Positions 1-7,370 of a DNA stretch of 9,446 nucleotides are shown here, piece after piece. The stretch lies in the NCBI GenBank assembly GCA_046705645.1, contig JBJKQE010000235.1, forward strand, positions 1-9,446, written 5' to 3'. Position 1 is the stretch's first letter; each line of letters begins with the position of its first letter. The stretch comes from FEN-1297 sp046705645. Its GTDB lineage: Bacteria > Bacteroidota > Ignavibacteria > Ignavibacteriales > Ignavibacteriaceae. A program made the translations under genes and the position numbers. Under the pieces are notes generated by a model, which saw only the letters and a list, made by a program, of their open reading frames with translations, made no database searches and was not told where the DNA came from.

Positions 1-893
1 TTGAATTTGTTGACGTGGTAGGATTACAAAAAGGAGATTCGGGTTCAACACAATTTACAGGTAATTTTCTCTCAAAAGTTAAGACAAATGATGCTCTTAT
101 TCAGGTTGTTCGATTATTCAAAAACGAACTTGTAATTCATCCCGAAGGATCTGTTAACATGATGAGAGATATTAATACTTTTAAAACTGAGTTTATACTT
201 TCAGATTTAGCTATTGTAGAAAAGAGAATCGACAGTATAAAAAAGCAAATCTTAAAAACTCAGGATGATGCTCTAAAAAGAGAACTAGCAGTTTTGGAAA
301 AATGTGATGAAATTTTACAGGCAGAAAAACCGCTTCGAGATTCGGACCTAACATGTGATGAATTACAAATATTAAAAACCTATCAGTTACTTTCTGCAAA
401 GCCAATGCTGATAGCATTAAATTTGGATGAATCTCAAAAAGATAATATAGAGGAATATTTAAATTCCCTTGTTAAAGCTAAAATCGGAAAGAATACAAAG
501 GCGATTGTATTTTTTGGTCAATTGGAATTGGAAATGTCGGAACTTAATGAAGAAGATGCTTCCTTGTTCATGAAGGAATATGGGATAGAAGAATCGGCGC
601 TCGAAAGCATAATTCGTGAAGCATACAATTTATTGGGATTACAATCTTTCTTCACAGTTGGTGAGGATGAATGCCGCGCATGGACAATTCATAAAGGTAT
701 GAATGCTCAAGAAGCGGCAGGAGCAATTCATACCGATTTTTATAATAGGTTCATTCGTGCCGAAGTTGTACATTATGATGATTTTATTACTCAAGGATCA
801 TTCGCTCATGCCAAAGAACATGGCGTATGGCGATTAGAGGGAAAGGAATATATTGTAAAAGACGGGGATATAATTTCAATTAGGCATAATTAA
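1..893 (+). CDS. ychF: YchF/OLA1-family P-loop NTPase, 5'-truncated
   Basis: This is the C-terminal four fifths of a YchF (Obg-like ATPase) protein; the gene enters from the left edge and its first full codon is at position 3. An internal GTG at 15 is not the true start. About 296 residues are visible against a usual length near 363, so the P-loop (G1) lies outside. Visible are the G3 motif DVVG followed by Leu, the hydrophobic replacement of the catalytic Gln typical of this family, a His in VIHPEG that matches the catalytic His114 of E. coli YchF, and the G4-like NLDE at 420-431, which stands where YchF has N-x-x-E in place of NKxD. A helical coiled-coil segment lies between them. The C-terminal TGS-like domain is well conserved (RAWTI, IHTDF, FIRAEV, KDGD). 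The family binds ATP and associates with ribosomes. The switch II stretch after DVVGLQKG is unlike standard YchF, so this may be a divergent paralogue. Confidence 0.93.
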   Translation, partial: EFVDVVGLQKGDSGSTQFTGNFLSKVKTNDALIQVVRLFKNELVIHPEGSVNMMRDINTFKTEFILSDLAIVEKRIDSIKKQILKTQDDALKRELAVLEKCDEILQAEKPLRDSDLTCDELQILKTYQLLSAKPMLIALNLDESQKDNIEEYLNSLVKAKIGKNTKAIVFFGQLELEMSELNEEDASLFMKEYGIEESALESIIREAYNLLGLQSFFTVGEDECRAWTIHKGMNAQEAAGAIHTDFYNRFIRAEVVHYDDFITQGSFAHAKEHGVWRLEGKEYIVKDGDIISIRHN

Positions 894-914
894 AATCATA
901 TTATTAGAAAATTG

Positions 915-2540
915 TTAACCGTTATTAATAATTTCAGAATAGGGTACGGATTCCAATTCCTTTTTACTAATTTCATTATCTATATAATTATTTTCATTTA
1001 AATAAAGCATAATTAAATTATGCTTGTTATCAAGTTCCTCAATTAAAATCCTAGGATTAATTTTTTTAAAATCATTAATATCATACATAAAATGTTCTTT
1101 AAATAATAGATTGGAAATTTCAGAGATTTTAAACGACTTACTTGCAACAAAAGGATCACCGATTAGAAGATTAACTCCTTTTCTTTTTAAGTAATCTATA
1201 GATGCTAATTTTTGATGTCCAGGTCTATTACTTATTGTATTTTGTTCTCTGGCAATAAATTTATCATTTAATCCCAGCATGTCTAAAGTTTTAAGTTCGG
1301 AATAATATGGAACAGCACCTGCAGCGGTAACTGCAATCTCAACATCACTACCGCCAAATATTGTTTTCAGCTTTTTACCTACGCCTATCCAATTCTGATT
1401 AGGATAAACAAGATGTGATTCCAGCACTCTTATTCCCTCAATTCGCGAATTATAATGAAATGTAACAGCGTGAAAAATCGATCCGACAATTATAATCACT
1501 AAAAAGACTGCCTTAAGTTTTTCAGGCTGAATTAACTTATGGATTATCCAAATTATTACTATAAAAATAAAAGGTAAAATAGGGACAAAGAATCGGAATT
1601 CCATAAAACCTCCACCTATTTTTATCAGGTAGAGCGTCCAAATAAAAATCGTAACCAACAATATATTAATTTTTAAACTAGTCTCATGCAGAAACTCCTT
1701 CAAGTAGAATACTAAAATTAAAGGAAAAATAAACAACCAATAAGAAGCTAAGAACCAACCGACATAAATAAAGCCGGAAACTATAGATGTTTGGTTGCCC
1801 GCTTTAACATAATAAGTGTTCGGTAATATATTTCCGTAGTAATTTAATTTCCAAATAAAATAGGGTATCAAAATTATAATGAATGGAATTATCAAGGTTA
1901 GAAAATTTTTTAAAATTTTAGCTTTTGGGAGCTTTTCTTTTAAACCGATAAAAACTGCTGCAGAAAAAATGATAACGGCAAAAATGATTGAATCAGGCCT
2001 TGTTAAAATAGATACTGCCAATAAAATTGATAAAAAAGATAAAGTTTTTATTCCTCTATCATTTACCAAAATAAATTTAAAGAACAAATAATAGCAAGCT
2101 GTTATAATGGCAGTCTGCATTTGAGTCTCTAACCCGCCGGTTGCATAACAACTCATAGTATAATTTGTACCCAAAAGAATAAGAGTAATGATGGCCAATG
2201 TTTTCGATTCGAAAATCCGGAAGGATAACTTGTATGCAAAGAAAAGAGTGATAATAAAAAATGCAATACCGGAATAATAAACAAAATTTATCGGATTTAA
2301 ATTAAATTTTATCGGGAGGGCAATTATCATTGTCCAAAGGAAGTTTGTATAACCTTCTAACCTTACACCTTTATTAAATACTAAGCCGAAACCTTTTACA
2401 AAATTTTTAGCATAACGGAAGGAAATAAAAGTATCATCTTGGATAAATCTGTTTTCCCAGGCAAGTAGTATTAAAAAAATAAAAGTTAAACTTATATATA
2501 ATTTAAATCTCTTCTCAATTATTTTTTTAAGAAAAATCAA
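915..2540 (-). CDS. GT-C membrane glycosyltransferase, AftB/GT89-like
   Basis: This 541-residue polytopic membrane protein has GT-C glycosyltransferase organisation. An N-terminal helix (about 14-28) is followed by an acidic pair (D35 D36) in the first extracytoplasmic loop, then the signature FISFRYAKN and the LEGYTNFLW motif (61-69). Many further hydrophobic helices follow, and a soluble C-terminal part carries AAGAVPYYS, LDMLGLND and RPGHQK. These segments resemble the family of mycobacterial AftB (GT89, also labelled ZomB), which moves a sugar from a polyprenyl-phosphate donor outside the membrane. Donor and acceptor here cannot be read from sequence. The start is a TTG at 2538-2540; an in-frame stop lies about 50 nt upstream, no ATG lies between, and only a weak purine patch precedes it, so the start is uncertain. 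The gene ends 21 bp from the convergent ychF stop with no clear terminator. No other glycan gene is adjacent. Confidence 0.8.
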   Translation of the reverse strand: MIFLKKIIEKRFKLYISLTFIFLILLAWENRFIQDDTFISFRYAKNFVKGFGLVFNKGVRLEGYTNFLWTMIIALPIKFNLNPINFVYYSGIAFFIITLFFAYKLSFRIFESKTLAIITLILLGTNYTMSCYATGGLETQMQTAIITACYYLFFKFILVNDRGIKTLSFLSILLAVSILTRPDSIIFAVIIFSAAVFIGLKEKLPKAKILKNFLTLIIPFIIILIPYFIWKLNYYGNILPNTYYVKAGNQTSIVSGFIYVGWFLASYWLFIFPLILVFYLKEFLHETSLKINILLVTIFIWTLYLIKIGGGFMEFRFFVPILPFIFIVIIWIIHKLIQPEKLKAVFLVIIIVGSIFHAVTFHYNSRIEGIRVLESHLVYPNQNWIGVGKKLKTIFGGSDVEIAVTAAGAVPYYSELKTLDMLGLNDKFIAREQNTISNRPGHQKLASIDYLKRKGVNLLIGDPFVASKSFKISEISNLLFKEHFMYDINDFKKINPRILIEELDNKHNLIMLYLNENNYIDNEISKKELESVPYSEIINNG

Positions 2541-2723
2541 TCGCTTAAGAAATATATTTATTTGAAATGGAAAATATTTATATCCGGACTAATTAATTTA
2601 CAGCAATAAAAAATAATTCAATAATCCGGTTTCACATGCTGGGTCTGCAATCACTATTATTCATTAATGGTTCGGTTGCACTTTACCATTGCCTTTGTTC
2701 TTGCCTTCAGTTTCTATTCCTAT

Positions 2724-3530
2724 CTACTCTTTATAATATTTCATTGCTTCGGGAATTTCATTTTTTATTTTTTCAATTCTAGTCTGATCTGAAGGGTGAT
2801 CGCTTAAAAATTCAGGCGGTGCCTGTCCGTTTTGCATACTTGCCATTCTTTGCCAAAATTCCAAAGCATAATTAGGATTATAACCGGCCATCGCCATAAA
2901 TATTAAGCCTAAATGATCAGCTTCACTTTCTTGTAATCTGCTGAAAGGAAGAAGAACGCCTACCTGTGTTCCAATACCAAAAGCAGCCATAAAAATATTT
3001 TGAGTCAATGCCGGTTTCTCTTTTAATGCTTGAGAAAGTGCAACTCCACCGAGTTGGGCAATCATAGCCTGACTCATTCTTTCATTACCGTGTTTTGCAA
3101 CAGCATGTGCAATTTCGTGTCCAAGCACGACAGCTAAACCTGCTTCTGTTTTAGTTATAGGAAGGATTCCAGTATAAACAACTACTTTACCTCCAGGCAT
3201 GCACCAAGCATTAACTTCTTTACTATCTATTAAGTGAAATTCCCATTTATACCCCTGCAACTGCTGCGAAAGGTTATTTTGTGTAAAATATTGTTCGACA
3301 GCCTTAGCTACTCTTTCACCTACTTTTCTTACAAGAGCTGTTTCCTGCTGATTAGTGCTTTCTTTATTGTCTTTCAAAAATTGATCATACTGCTGAAAAC
3401 TCATAGACAACATCTCGTTATCAGGGATTAAATCTAATTGACTTCTCCCTGTTAACGGAACTTTACTGCAAGAATTAAATAAGACAGAAATTAAAATTAA
3501 CACAAATACGGATTTTAAATATTTTAACAT
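2724..3530 (-). CDS. M48 family metalloprotease, predicted lipoprotein
   Basis: This is a zinc metalloprotease of peptidase family M48, comparable in size to E. coli LoiP and YcaL. From the ATG at 3528-3530 it has 268 residues. A short basic N-terminus and hydrophobic helix end in LFNSC with Cys21, a Bacteroidota-like lipobox, so it is probably lipid-anchored in the periplasm. The catalytic motif HEIAH gives H138, E139 and H142; the third zinc ligand is expected in ESEAD (Glu203), and FLSDHPSD near residue 245 is the family's conserved C-terminal HP element. The usual role is turnover of damaged envelope proteins; the substrate is unknown here. A GTG two codons upstream (3534-3536) is an alternative start, but GGGGTG just before the ATG resembles a ribosome binding site and favours the ATG. 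No convincing terminator follows. Confidence 0.92.
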   Translation of the reverse strand: MLKYLKSVFVLILISVLFNSCSKVPLTGRSQLDLIPDNEMLSMSFQQYDQFLKDNKESTNQQETALVRKVGERVAKAVEQYFTQNNLSQQLQGYKWEFHLIDSKEVNAWCMPGGKVVVYTGILPITKTEAGLAVVLGHEIAHAVAKHGNERMSQAMIAQLGGVALSQALKEKPALTQNIFMAAFGIGTQVGVLLPFSRLQESEADHLGLIFMAMAGYNPNYALEFWQRMASMQNGQAPPEFLSDHPSDQTRIEKIKNEIPEAMKYYKE

Positions 3531-3663
3531 ATGCACCCCAAGAAAAAATTAAGTTATTTTATTACGGTATTCCTCTTTTAAAAACAAGAAAGTGGATTGA
3601 ATCTGTCTTATATAATATATTAAAAAATATTTAAAGATGAGTAGACAATAAATCTCTAGACAA

Positions 3664-4122
3664 TCAAGGTTTTAAAACCATTAATATAACTGCTATATAA
3701 GGAGTTATTGTAGCAATTGTTCCCCAAAAATTCCATTTTTTAGATAATCTTAAATAATTTTCCCATGAAAATTTTTCAGGATTATTAGCAAGAGAATAAA
3801 TTTCTTTTTGGAGAGGGGCTACTTTTGCCATAAAAGCATAAGCAGAAATAATTATCATTATAATAGACCAGAATATCCAAGAAGTTTCAATTAACGAAAT
3901 ATTTCCCTGCATTGCAGTGCCAAGTCCAAAAATAATTAATGCCGTAACAGAAGGCATTGTAAATATTTTATCAGCTTTAATTATGTTTTTAAATGTATCC
4001 GCAATTTTTAGTCGATCTTTTGATTTATCTGCCTGTATTTTCCAAAAGATACCAATTGTTATATTCCCTATAAAAATGATAGCAAACAGGATATGCAGCA
4101 ATTTCCAAATGTTATAAATCAT
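3664..4122 (-). CDS. DUF2269-like four-helix membrane protein
   Basis: This small integral membrane protein has 152 residues and four predicted helices at about 4-26, 54-72, 81-100 and 131-150. The N-terminus reads WKLLHILFAIIFIGN, with His10 inside the first helix, which matches the start of DUF2269-type proteins; Asp51 and the FTMPSV segment open the second helix. The family's function is unknown. A membrane His can suggest haem or metal contact, but nothing here proves it. The ATG at 4120-4122 is preceded by GAGG at proper spacing. The stop lies about 130 bp before the M48 gene on the same strand, and an ompA-type terminator separates it from the gene upstream, so it could be its own unit or read into the protease gene. 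The family call is from recognition of pattern, not from a search. Confidence 0.75.
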   Translation of the reverse strand: MIYNIWKLLHILFAIIFIGNITIGIFWKIQADKSKDRLKIADTFKNIIKADKIFTMPSVTALIIFGLGTAMQGNISLIETSWIFWSIIMIIISAYAFMAKVAPLQKEIYSLANNPEKFSWENYLRLSKKWNFWGTIATITPYIAVILMVLKP

Positions 4123-4236
4123 CTAATCCTCAATTTTGATATTCGATCTAAAAAGTAAAATAACTATTCTGAAGCAGAAAAATACTTTTATGAAAGGAAA
4201 TGGAGTAATACTAATATAAAAAAATAATATTTTTAT

Positions 4237-4263
4237 GGAAGCGGTTCATGTCAAACCGCTTCC
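4237..4263 (-). terminator. Rho-independent terminator of the OmpA/TSP3 gene
   Basis: A perfect 10-bp stem (4237-4246 with 4254-4263, arm GGAAGCGGTT) encloses a 7-nt loop 45 bp beyond the stop of the ompA-like gene. On the minus strand it is followed by an A-rich hexamer and then a T-rich stretch with a run of seven T about 15 nt past the stem. The stem is GC-rich compared with its surroundings. The delayed T run makes it a less classical terminator. Confidence 0.7.
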
Positions 4264-4307
4264 AAAATTTTAATTAAAGTTTACAATAAAAAAAGGCTAA
4301 ATTATTG

Positions 4308-5678
4308 TTATTTATTACTTTGATTAATTAACCTGATTTCAACTCTTCTATTCTTTGCTCTTCCTAATGACGTACTGTTACTTGCTATGGGGTTAGCTTT
4401 CCCGAAAGCTTTGATTTTTAGAGAACTTCTGCGAACACCTTTGTTAACAAGATAATTGACAACTGCTTCAGCTCGTAATTTTGATAACTTTAAATTAATT
4501 GCATTTGTTCCTACGGAATCCGTATAACCTTCAACTAACCATTTGGAGTTCGGATTTTGTTTCATTTTAATTGCAAAATTATCTAAAATCTGATAAGATT
4601 CAGGCAGCAGTTTTGCTTTACCCGATTCAAAATTAGCATCACCCTTTAGATTTAATCCTTTTTGATCAACAGGTTTTACATGTATTATAGGACATCCAAT
4701 CGAATCAACTTGAGTTCCCATTGGTGTATTTGGACATTCGTCTTTGTAATCCGGAACACCATCACCATCTGAATCAAGAGGACACCCGTTCGAATCTACT
4801 TTTACTCCTTGTGGTGTGTTAGGACATTTATCTTTGTAATCCGGAATACCGTCACGATCTGAATCCAATGGACAACCCATTTTATCTACTACTAACCCTT
4901 TGGGAGTATTGGGACATTTATCCATGTAATCAGGAACTCCGTCACCGTCAGAATCCAAAGGACAGCCAAATTCATCTACTTTTACATTTGAAACAGTACC
5001 TGGACACCTATCAATATAATCAGGAATATTATCTCCATCGGAATCTTTGTTTCTTCCAAAGTAATAAGTAAAACCAGCATTTAGAGTAACAGCTGCATCA
5101 TTATGAAGGCCGCTTTTTATATTATCTAAATAATCTTGAGCTGTTAAAATCATATTACCGGATATATTTATACTGACATTATTAGATATCATATACTTTA
5201 ATCCAAGTTCACCGTTATAAGCACCCATTTGCCTGTTATATGTATGCGGTAGTTTATTTCCATTATTATCTTCGGGATAATACCATATACTGGATATCCC
5301 TACGGCTAAAAACGGATAAATTCTATCATCGATAGAATAAGTATAACCTAATCCGATACCGCCATAATAAATTGTTGAGTTAAAAATATTAGGAATTCTT
5401 CTATTATCCTTGCCGGAAATAATGCCCATTCCTCCAAACCCTTTTAGGCTTATTAAACTTGCACTATTCGAAAAGAAATAATATTCCAATGAACCTCTTG
5501 CTATATAATTTAGTCTAATATCTTTATAATCCGTCTGACCAATTGTTAAACCACCATCTACCGTTACGGCCAAATTATTAGATAAAGGATTATATAAGTC
5601 AATATTTTTATTTGTCTGCCCAAAACAAATCTGCGCAAGAAATAAAGAGAAAATAAAAACAGTGGAAATTAATCTCAT
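4308..5678 (-). CDS. OmpA-family outer membrane protein with TSP3 repeats
   Basis: This 456-residue outer-membrane protein tethers the envelope to peptidoglycan. Residues 1-20 form a signal peptide (cleavage likely after CFG, before Gln21). Residues 21-208 look like a small beta-barrel, rich in alternating aromatic strands and ending FTYYFG. Residues 212-331 are four 30-residue thrombospondin type 3 units (DSDGDGVPDYxDxCPNTP), expected to bind calcium. Residues 341-452 are an OmpA C-terminal domain with GYTD; Asp387 and Arg402 keep the 15-residue spacing of E. coli OmpA Asp271 and Arg286, which hold diaminopimelate, so binding should be intact. The ATG at 5676-5678 follows AAGGAA at good spacing. 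The gene stands alone, with a long AT-rich leader region upstream and its own terminator downstream. Proteins of this build are common in Bacteroidota and relatives. Confidence 0.93.
   Translation of the reverse strand: MRLISTVFIFSLFLAQICFGQTNKNIDLYNPLSNNLAVTVDGGLTIGQTDYKDIRLNYIARGSLEYYFFSNSASLISLKGFGGMGIISGKDNRRIPNIFNSTIYYGGIGLGYTYSIDDRIYPFLAVGISSIWYYPEDNNGNKLPHTYNRQMGAYNGELGLKYMISNNVSINISGNMILTAQDYLDNIKSGLHNDAAVTLNAGFTYYFGRNKDSDGDNIPDYIDRCPGTVSNVKVDEFGCPLDSDGDGVPDYMDKCPNTPKGLVVDKMGCPLDSDRDGIPDYKDKCPNTPQGVKVDSNGCPLDSDGDGVPDYKDECPNTPMGTQVDSIGCPIIHVKPVDQKGLNLKGDANFESGKAKLLPESYQILDNFAIKMKQNPNSKWLVEGYTDSVGTNAINLKLSKLRAEAVVNYLVNKGVRRSSLKIKAFGKANPIASNSTSLGRAKNRRVEIRLINQSNK
4686..5045 (-). repeat. 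Four 90-bp tandem repeats encoding TSP3 units
   Basis: Four in-frame tandem units of exactly 90 bp encode 30 residues each (212-241, 242-271, 272-301, 302-331 of the OmpA-like protein). Each has an Asp-rich loop, a CP(N/G)T motif and a GCP motif, so eight cysteines in total. The similarity is visible at DNA level, for example the same TCTTTGTAATCCGGAA run at 4741 and 4831. Unit 3 reads DSDRDG where units 2 and 4 read DSDGDG, and unit 1 has PGTV in place of PNTP. Confidence 0.9.
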
Positions 5679-6235
5679 GATCTTTCCTTCTTATTTTTAA
5701 TAATTCTTAGATTTATTTAAGTCACAAAAAATTTTACTTAGAAATATTTGAAAGTAAAACAGAAAATATCATAACTATTAATTTTTTTAAAAGAGTCTAT
5801 TCTTATTTAGTTAATAGTGTAATGGTCAACTGAAAATGGAATCTCTTACAAACATTAGGTTAATTGTATTATATGAAATTCTGTCACTCTCGCGAGTATT
5901 ACATTGGAAATTTATAAAATTTGATATGTTTCTATATTGAAGAGAATGCATTTTTAGTAATCTAAATTCTTTCCAGCTATATATAAATAACTATAAAATT
6001 AAAGTTCCACCTTATAAAACAACTGTTTTAAGTATAAGATACAACGATTAAAATGTATTTGCAATAATTGCAGTTAACAATTACTGTTCTTTATGATGAA
6101 TATATTTGTTTTAAAATTTACGGTTTTTTTAATTTTAACTTATTCAGTCGAATGAAAAAAACTTGAATTATTAAAATTAATCATGTCATTAAAAAATTTT
6201 AGCAGTTGCAAAACGATTTCATTAATCTTTATCAT
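5679..6235. other. Long AT-rich gene-free stretch
   Basis: These 557 bases separate the ompA-like gene from the cydB terminator. They are very AT-rich, have stops in all frames and show no reading frame with family resemblance, no tRNA and no repeat array. The ompA promoter must lie at the left end on the minus strand, but I could not fix its boxes. Two small symmetric sites stand out: CTCGCGAG at 5889-5896, in a rare GC-rich patch, and TGCAAT-A-ATTGCA at 6060-6072. A TATATTTG at 6101-6108 on the plus strand fits the Bacteroidota -7 consensus, but no gene follows it. A small RNA cannot be excluded. Confidence 0.5.
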
Positions 6236-6236
6236 T

Positions 6237-6273
6237 CTTATAATAATAAAAACCCTGCTCTATGAACAGGGTT
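6237..6273 (-). terminator. Rho-independent terminator of the rrf2-cydAB operon
   Basis: A 7-bp stem AACCCTG/CAGGGTT (6267-6273 with 6251-6257) with a 9-nt loop is followed on the minus strand by TTTTTATTATTATAAG, with two of the five T in the stem. It lies about 70 bp past the cydB stop and points the right way, so it most likely ends the cydAB transcript. Confidence 0.85.
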
Positions 6274-6341
6274 ATAAAATACCTCATGCAGCAAAGAAAA
6301 GTAAATACTTATTACTGCATAACTATTTTAAGAAAACAATA

Positions 6342-7370
6342 TTAATAGCTGTCCTGATTTATTATTACCTTTCCCCTAAATTTACGATAAATAAAAATTG
6401 TGTAAATTATTACCAGCGGCATTCCAATTAAGGCGATTATTAACATTGTCTCCAATGTCCTGGGAGTTGAGGATGCGTTATAAATAGTAAGACTATTCGC
6501 TAAATCAATACTAGATGGTACCAGTAGCGGGAACAAACTTAATGCAAATAGAAGCGTCATCATAGCTATAAGTATTGATGAAGATAGAAATGCCATCCCG
6601 AATTTTTTTGCTTTAATAGAGACCGGCACATAAATTAATGAAATAAACATGACAACTAATAATATCCAGAATAGGAAGTTACCTAAAATTCCTTTAAATA
6701 AGTAAGGCGCTGTAAAAAATGTCGCTAACGTCGCCATCAAATAAAGTATTACAAGAATTATCCATGCTTTATTAGCCCAACTTACCATTTTATCTTGCTG
6801 AGCTCCTTCAGTTTTTAAGGTTAGATATACAGCTCCATGCATTATAAACAGGAATAAGCTTAATAGACCAACAAGTATGGAATACGGATTTAATAAGCCC
6901 AAGAATGAGATTGAAGATGTAACCTTTCCATTAATTAATTCTACCGGTAAACCTCTCATTACATTACCGATTGCAACTCCGTAAAGTAAAGCAGGAATCA
7001 AATTAGCCAATCCAAAGATTGTGTCCCAAAGTTTTTTTGTTTCCTGATTTACAACATATTTCCTGAATTCAAAAGAGACTGCACGTAAAATAAGAGCCAA
7101 TAACAACAGCATAAAAGCAATATAAAAACCGCTGAAAACCGTTGCATAAACTATAGGGAAAGCTGCAAATAATGCTCCTCCGCCGGTTAATAACCATACC
7201 TCATTACCATCCCAAACAGGACCTATAGCATTAAAATTAACTCTTTTTTCTTCATCGCTTTTTGTAAATAAATGTATTATACCAACACCAAGATCAAATC
7301 CATCAAGTATGGCGTAACCGATAATCAATACACCTACGAGGATAAACCAAATAATATTTAAGTTAATCAT
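6342..7370 (-). CDS. cydB: Cytochrome bd quinol oxidase subunit II
   Basis: CydB is the second core subunit of cytochrome bd, the membrane oxidase that takes electrons from quinol and reduces O2 to water with high affinity. The 342-residue protein has the length of short CydB forms and is almost entirely transmembrane. Family signatures are ILDGFDLGVG (21-30, with Asp23 and Asp26) and GPVWDGNEVWLLTGGGALFAAFP (50-72; Asp54, Asn56, Glu57), followed by the RAVSFEFR segment. The ATG at 7368-7370 overlaps the cydA stop in ATGA, a sign of translational coupling, and a strong AAGGAGGTG lies just ahead of it inside cydA. No small CydX-type gene fits between its stop and the terminator, where there are only about 70 bp. 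Confidence 0.96.
   Translation of the reverse strand: MINLNIIWFILVGVLIIGYAILDGFDLGVGIIHLFTKSDEEKRVNFNAIGPVWDGNEVWLLTGGGALFAAFPIVYATVFSGFYIAFMLLLLALILRAVSFEFRKYVVNQETKKLWDTIFGLANLIPALLYGVAIGNVMRGLPVELINGKVTSSISFLGLLNPYSILVGLLSLFLFIMHGAVYLTLKTEGAQQDKMVSWANKAWIILVILYLMATLATFFTAPYLFKGILGNFLFWILLVVMFISLIYVPVSIKAKKFGMAFLSSSILIAMMTLLFALSLFPLLVPSSIDLANSLTIYNASSTPRTLETMLIIALIGMPLVIIYTIFIYRKFRGKVIINQDSY

Noticed and set aside
211..417. Minus-strand frame inside ychF
   Set aside because: Antisense to a well-conserved YchF region, with no family resemblance of its own.
894..914. Possible bidirectional terminator between ychF and the glycosyltransferase gene
   Set aside because: The 21-bp gap has no stem of useful length, only AT-rich sequence.
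2666..2690. AATGGT/ACCATT hairpin after the M48 gene as a possible terminator
   Set aside because: Only 6 bp with a 13-nt loop and no T run on either strand.
3668..3679. GGTTTTAAAACC palindrome at the end of the DUF2269-type gene as a terminator
   Set aside because: It encodes the last residues, has no room for a loop and no following T run; a chance dyad in AT-rich sequence is more likely.
4868..5071. Plus-strand reading frame with an internal repeat
   Set aside because: It is the antisense of the TSP3-coding repeats; its periodicity comes entirely from that array.
6183..6431. Plus-strand 82-codon reading frame with an N-terminal hydrophobic stretch
   Set aside because: It crosses the cydB terminator and the 3' end of cydB in antisense, has no ribosome binding site, and its composition (Lys, Ile, Tyr, Leu) is what AT-rich DNA gives by chance.
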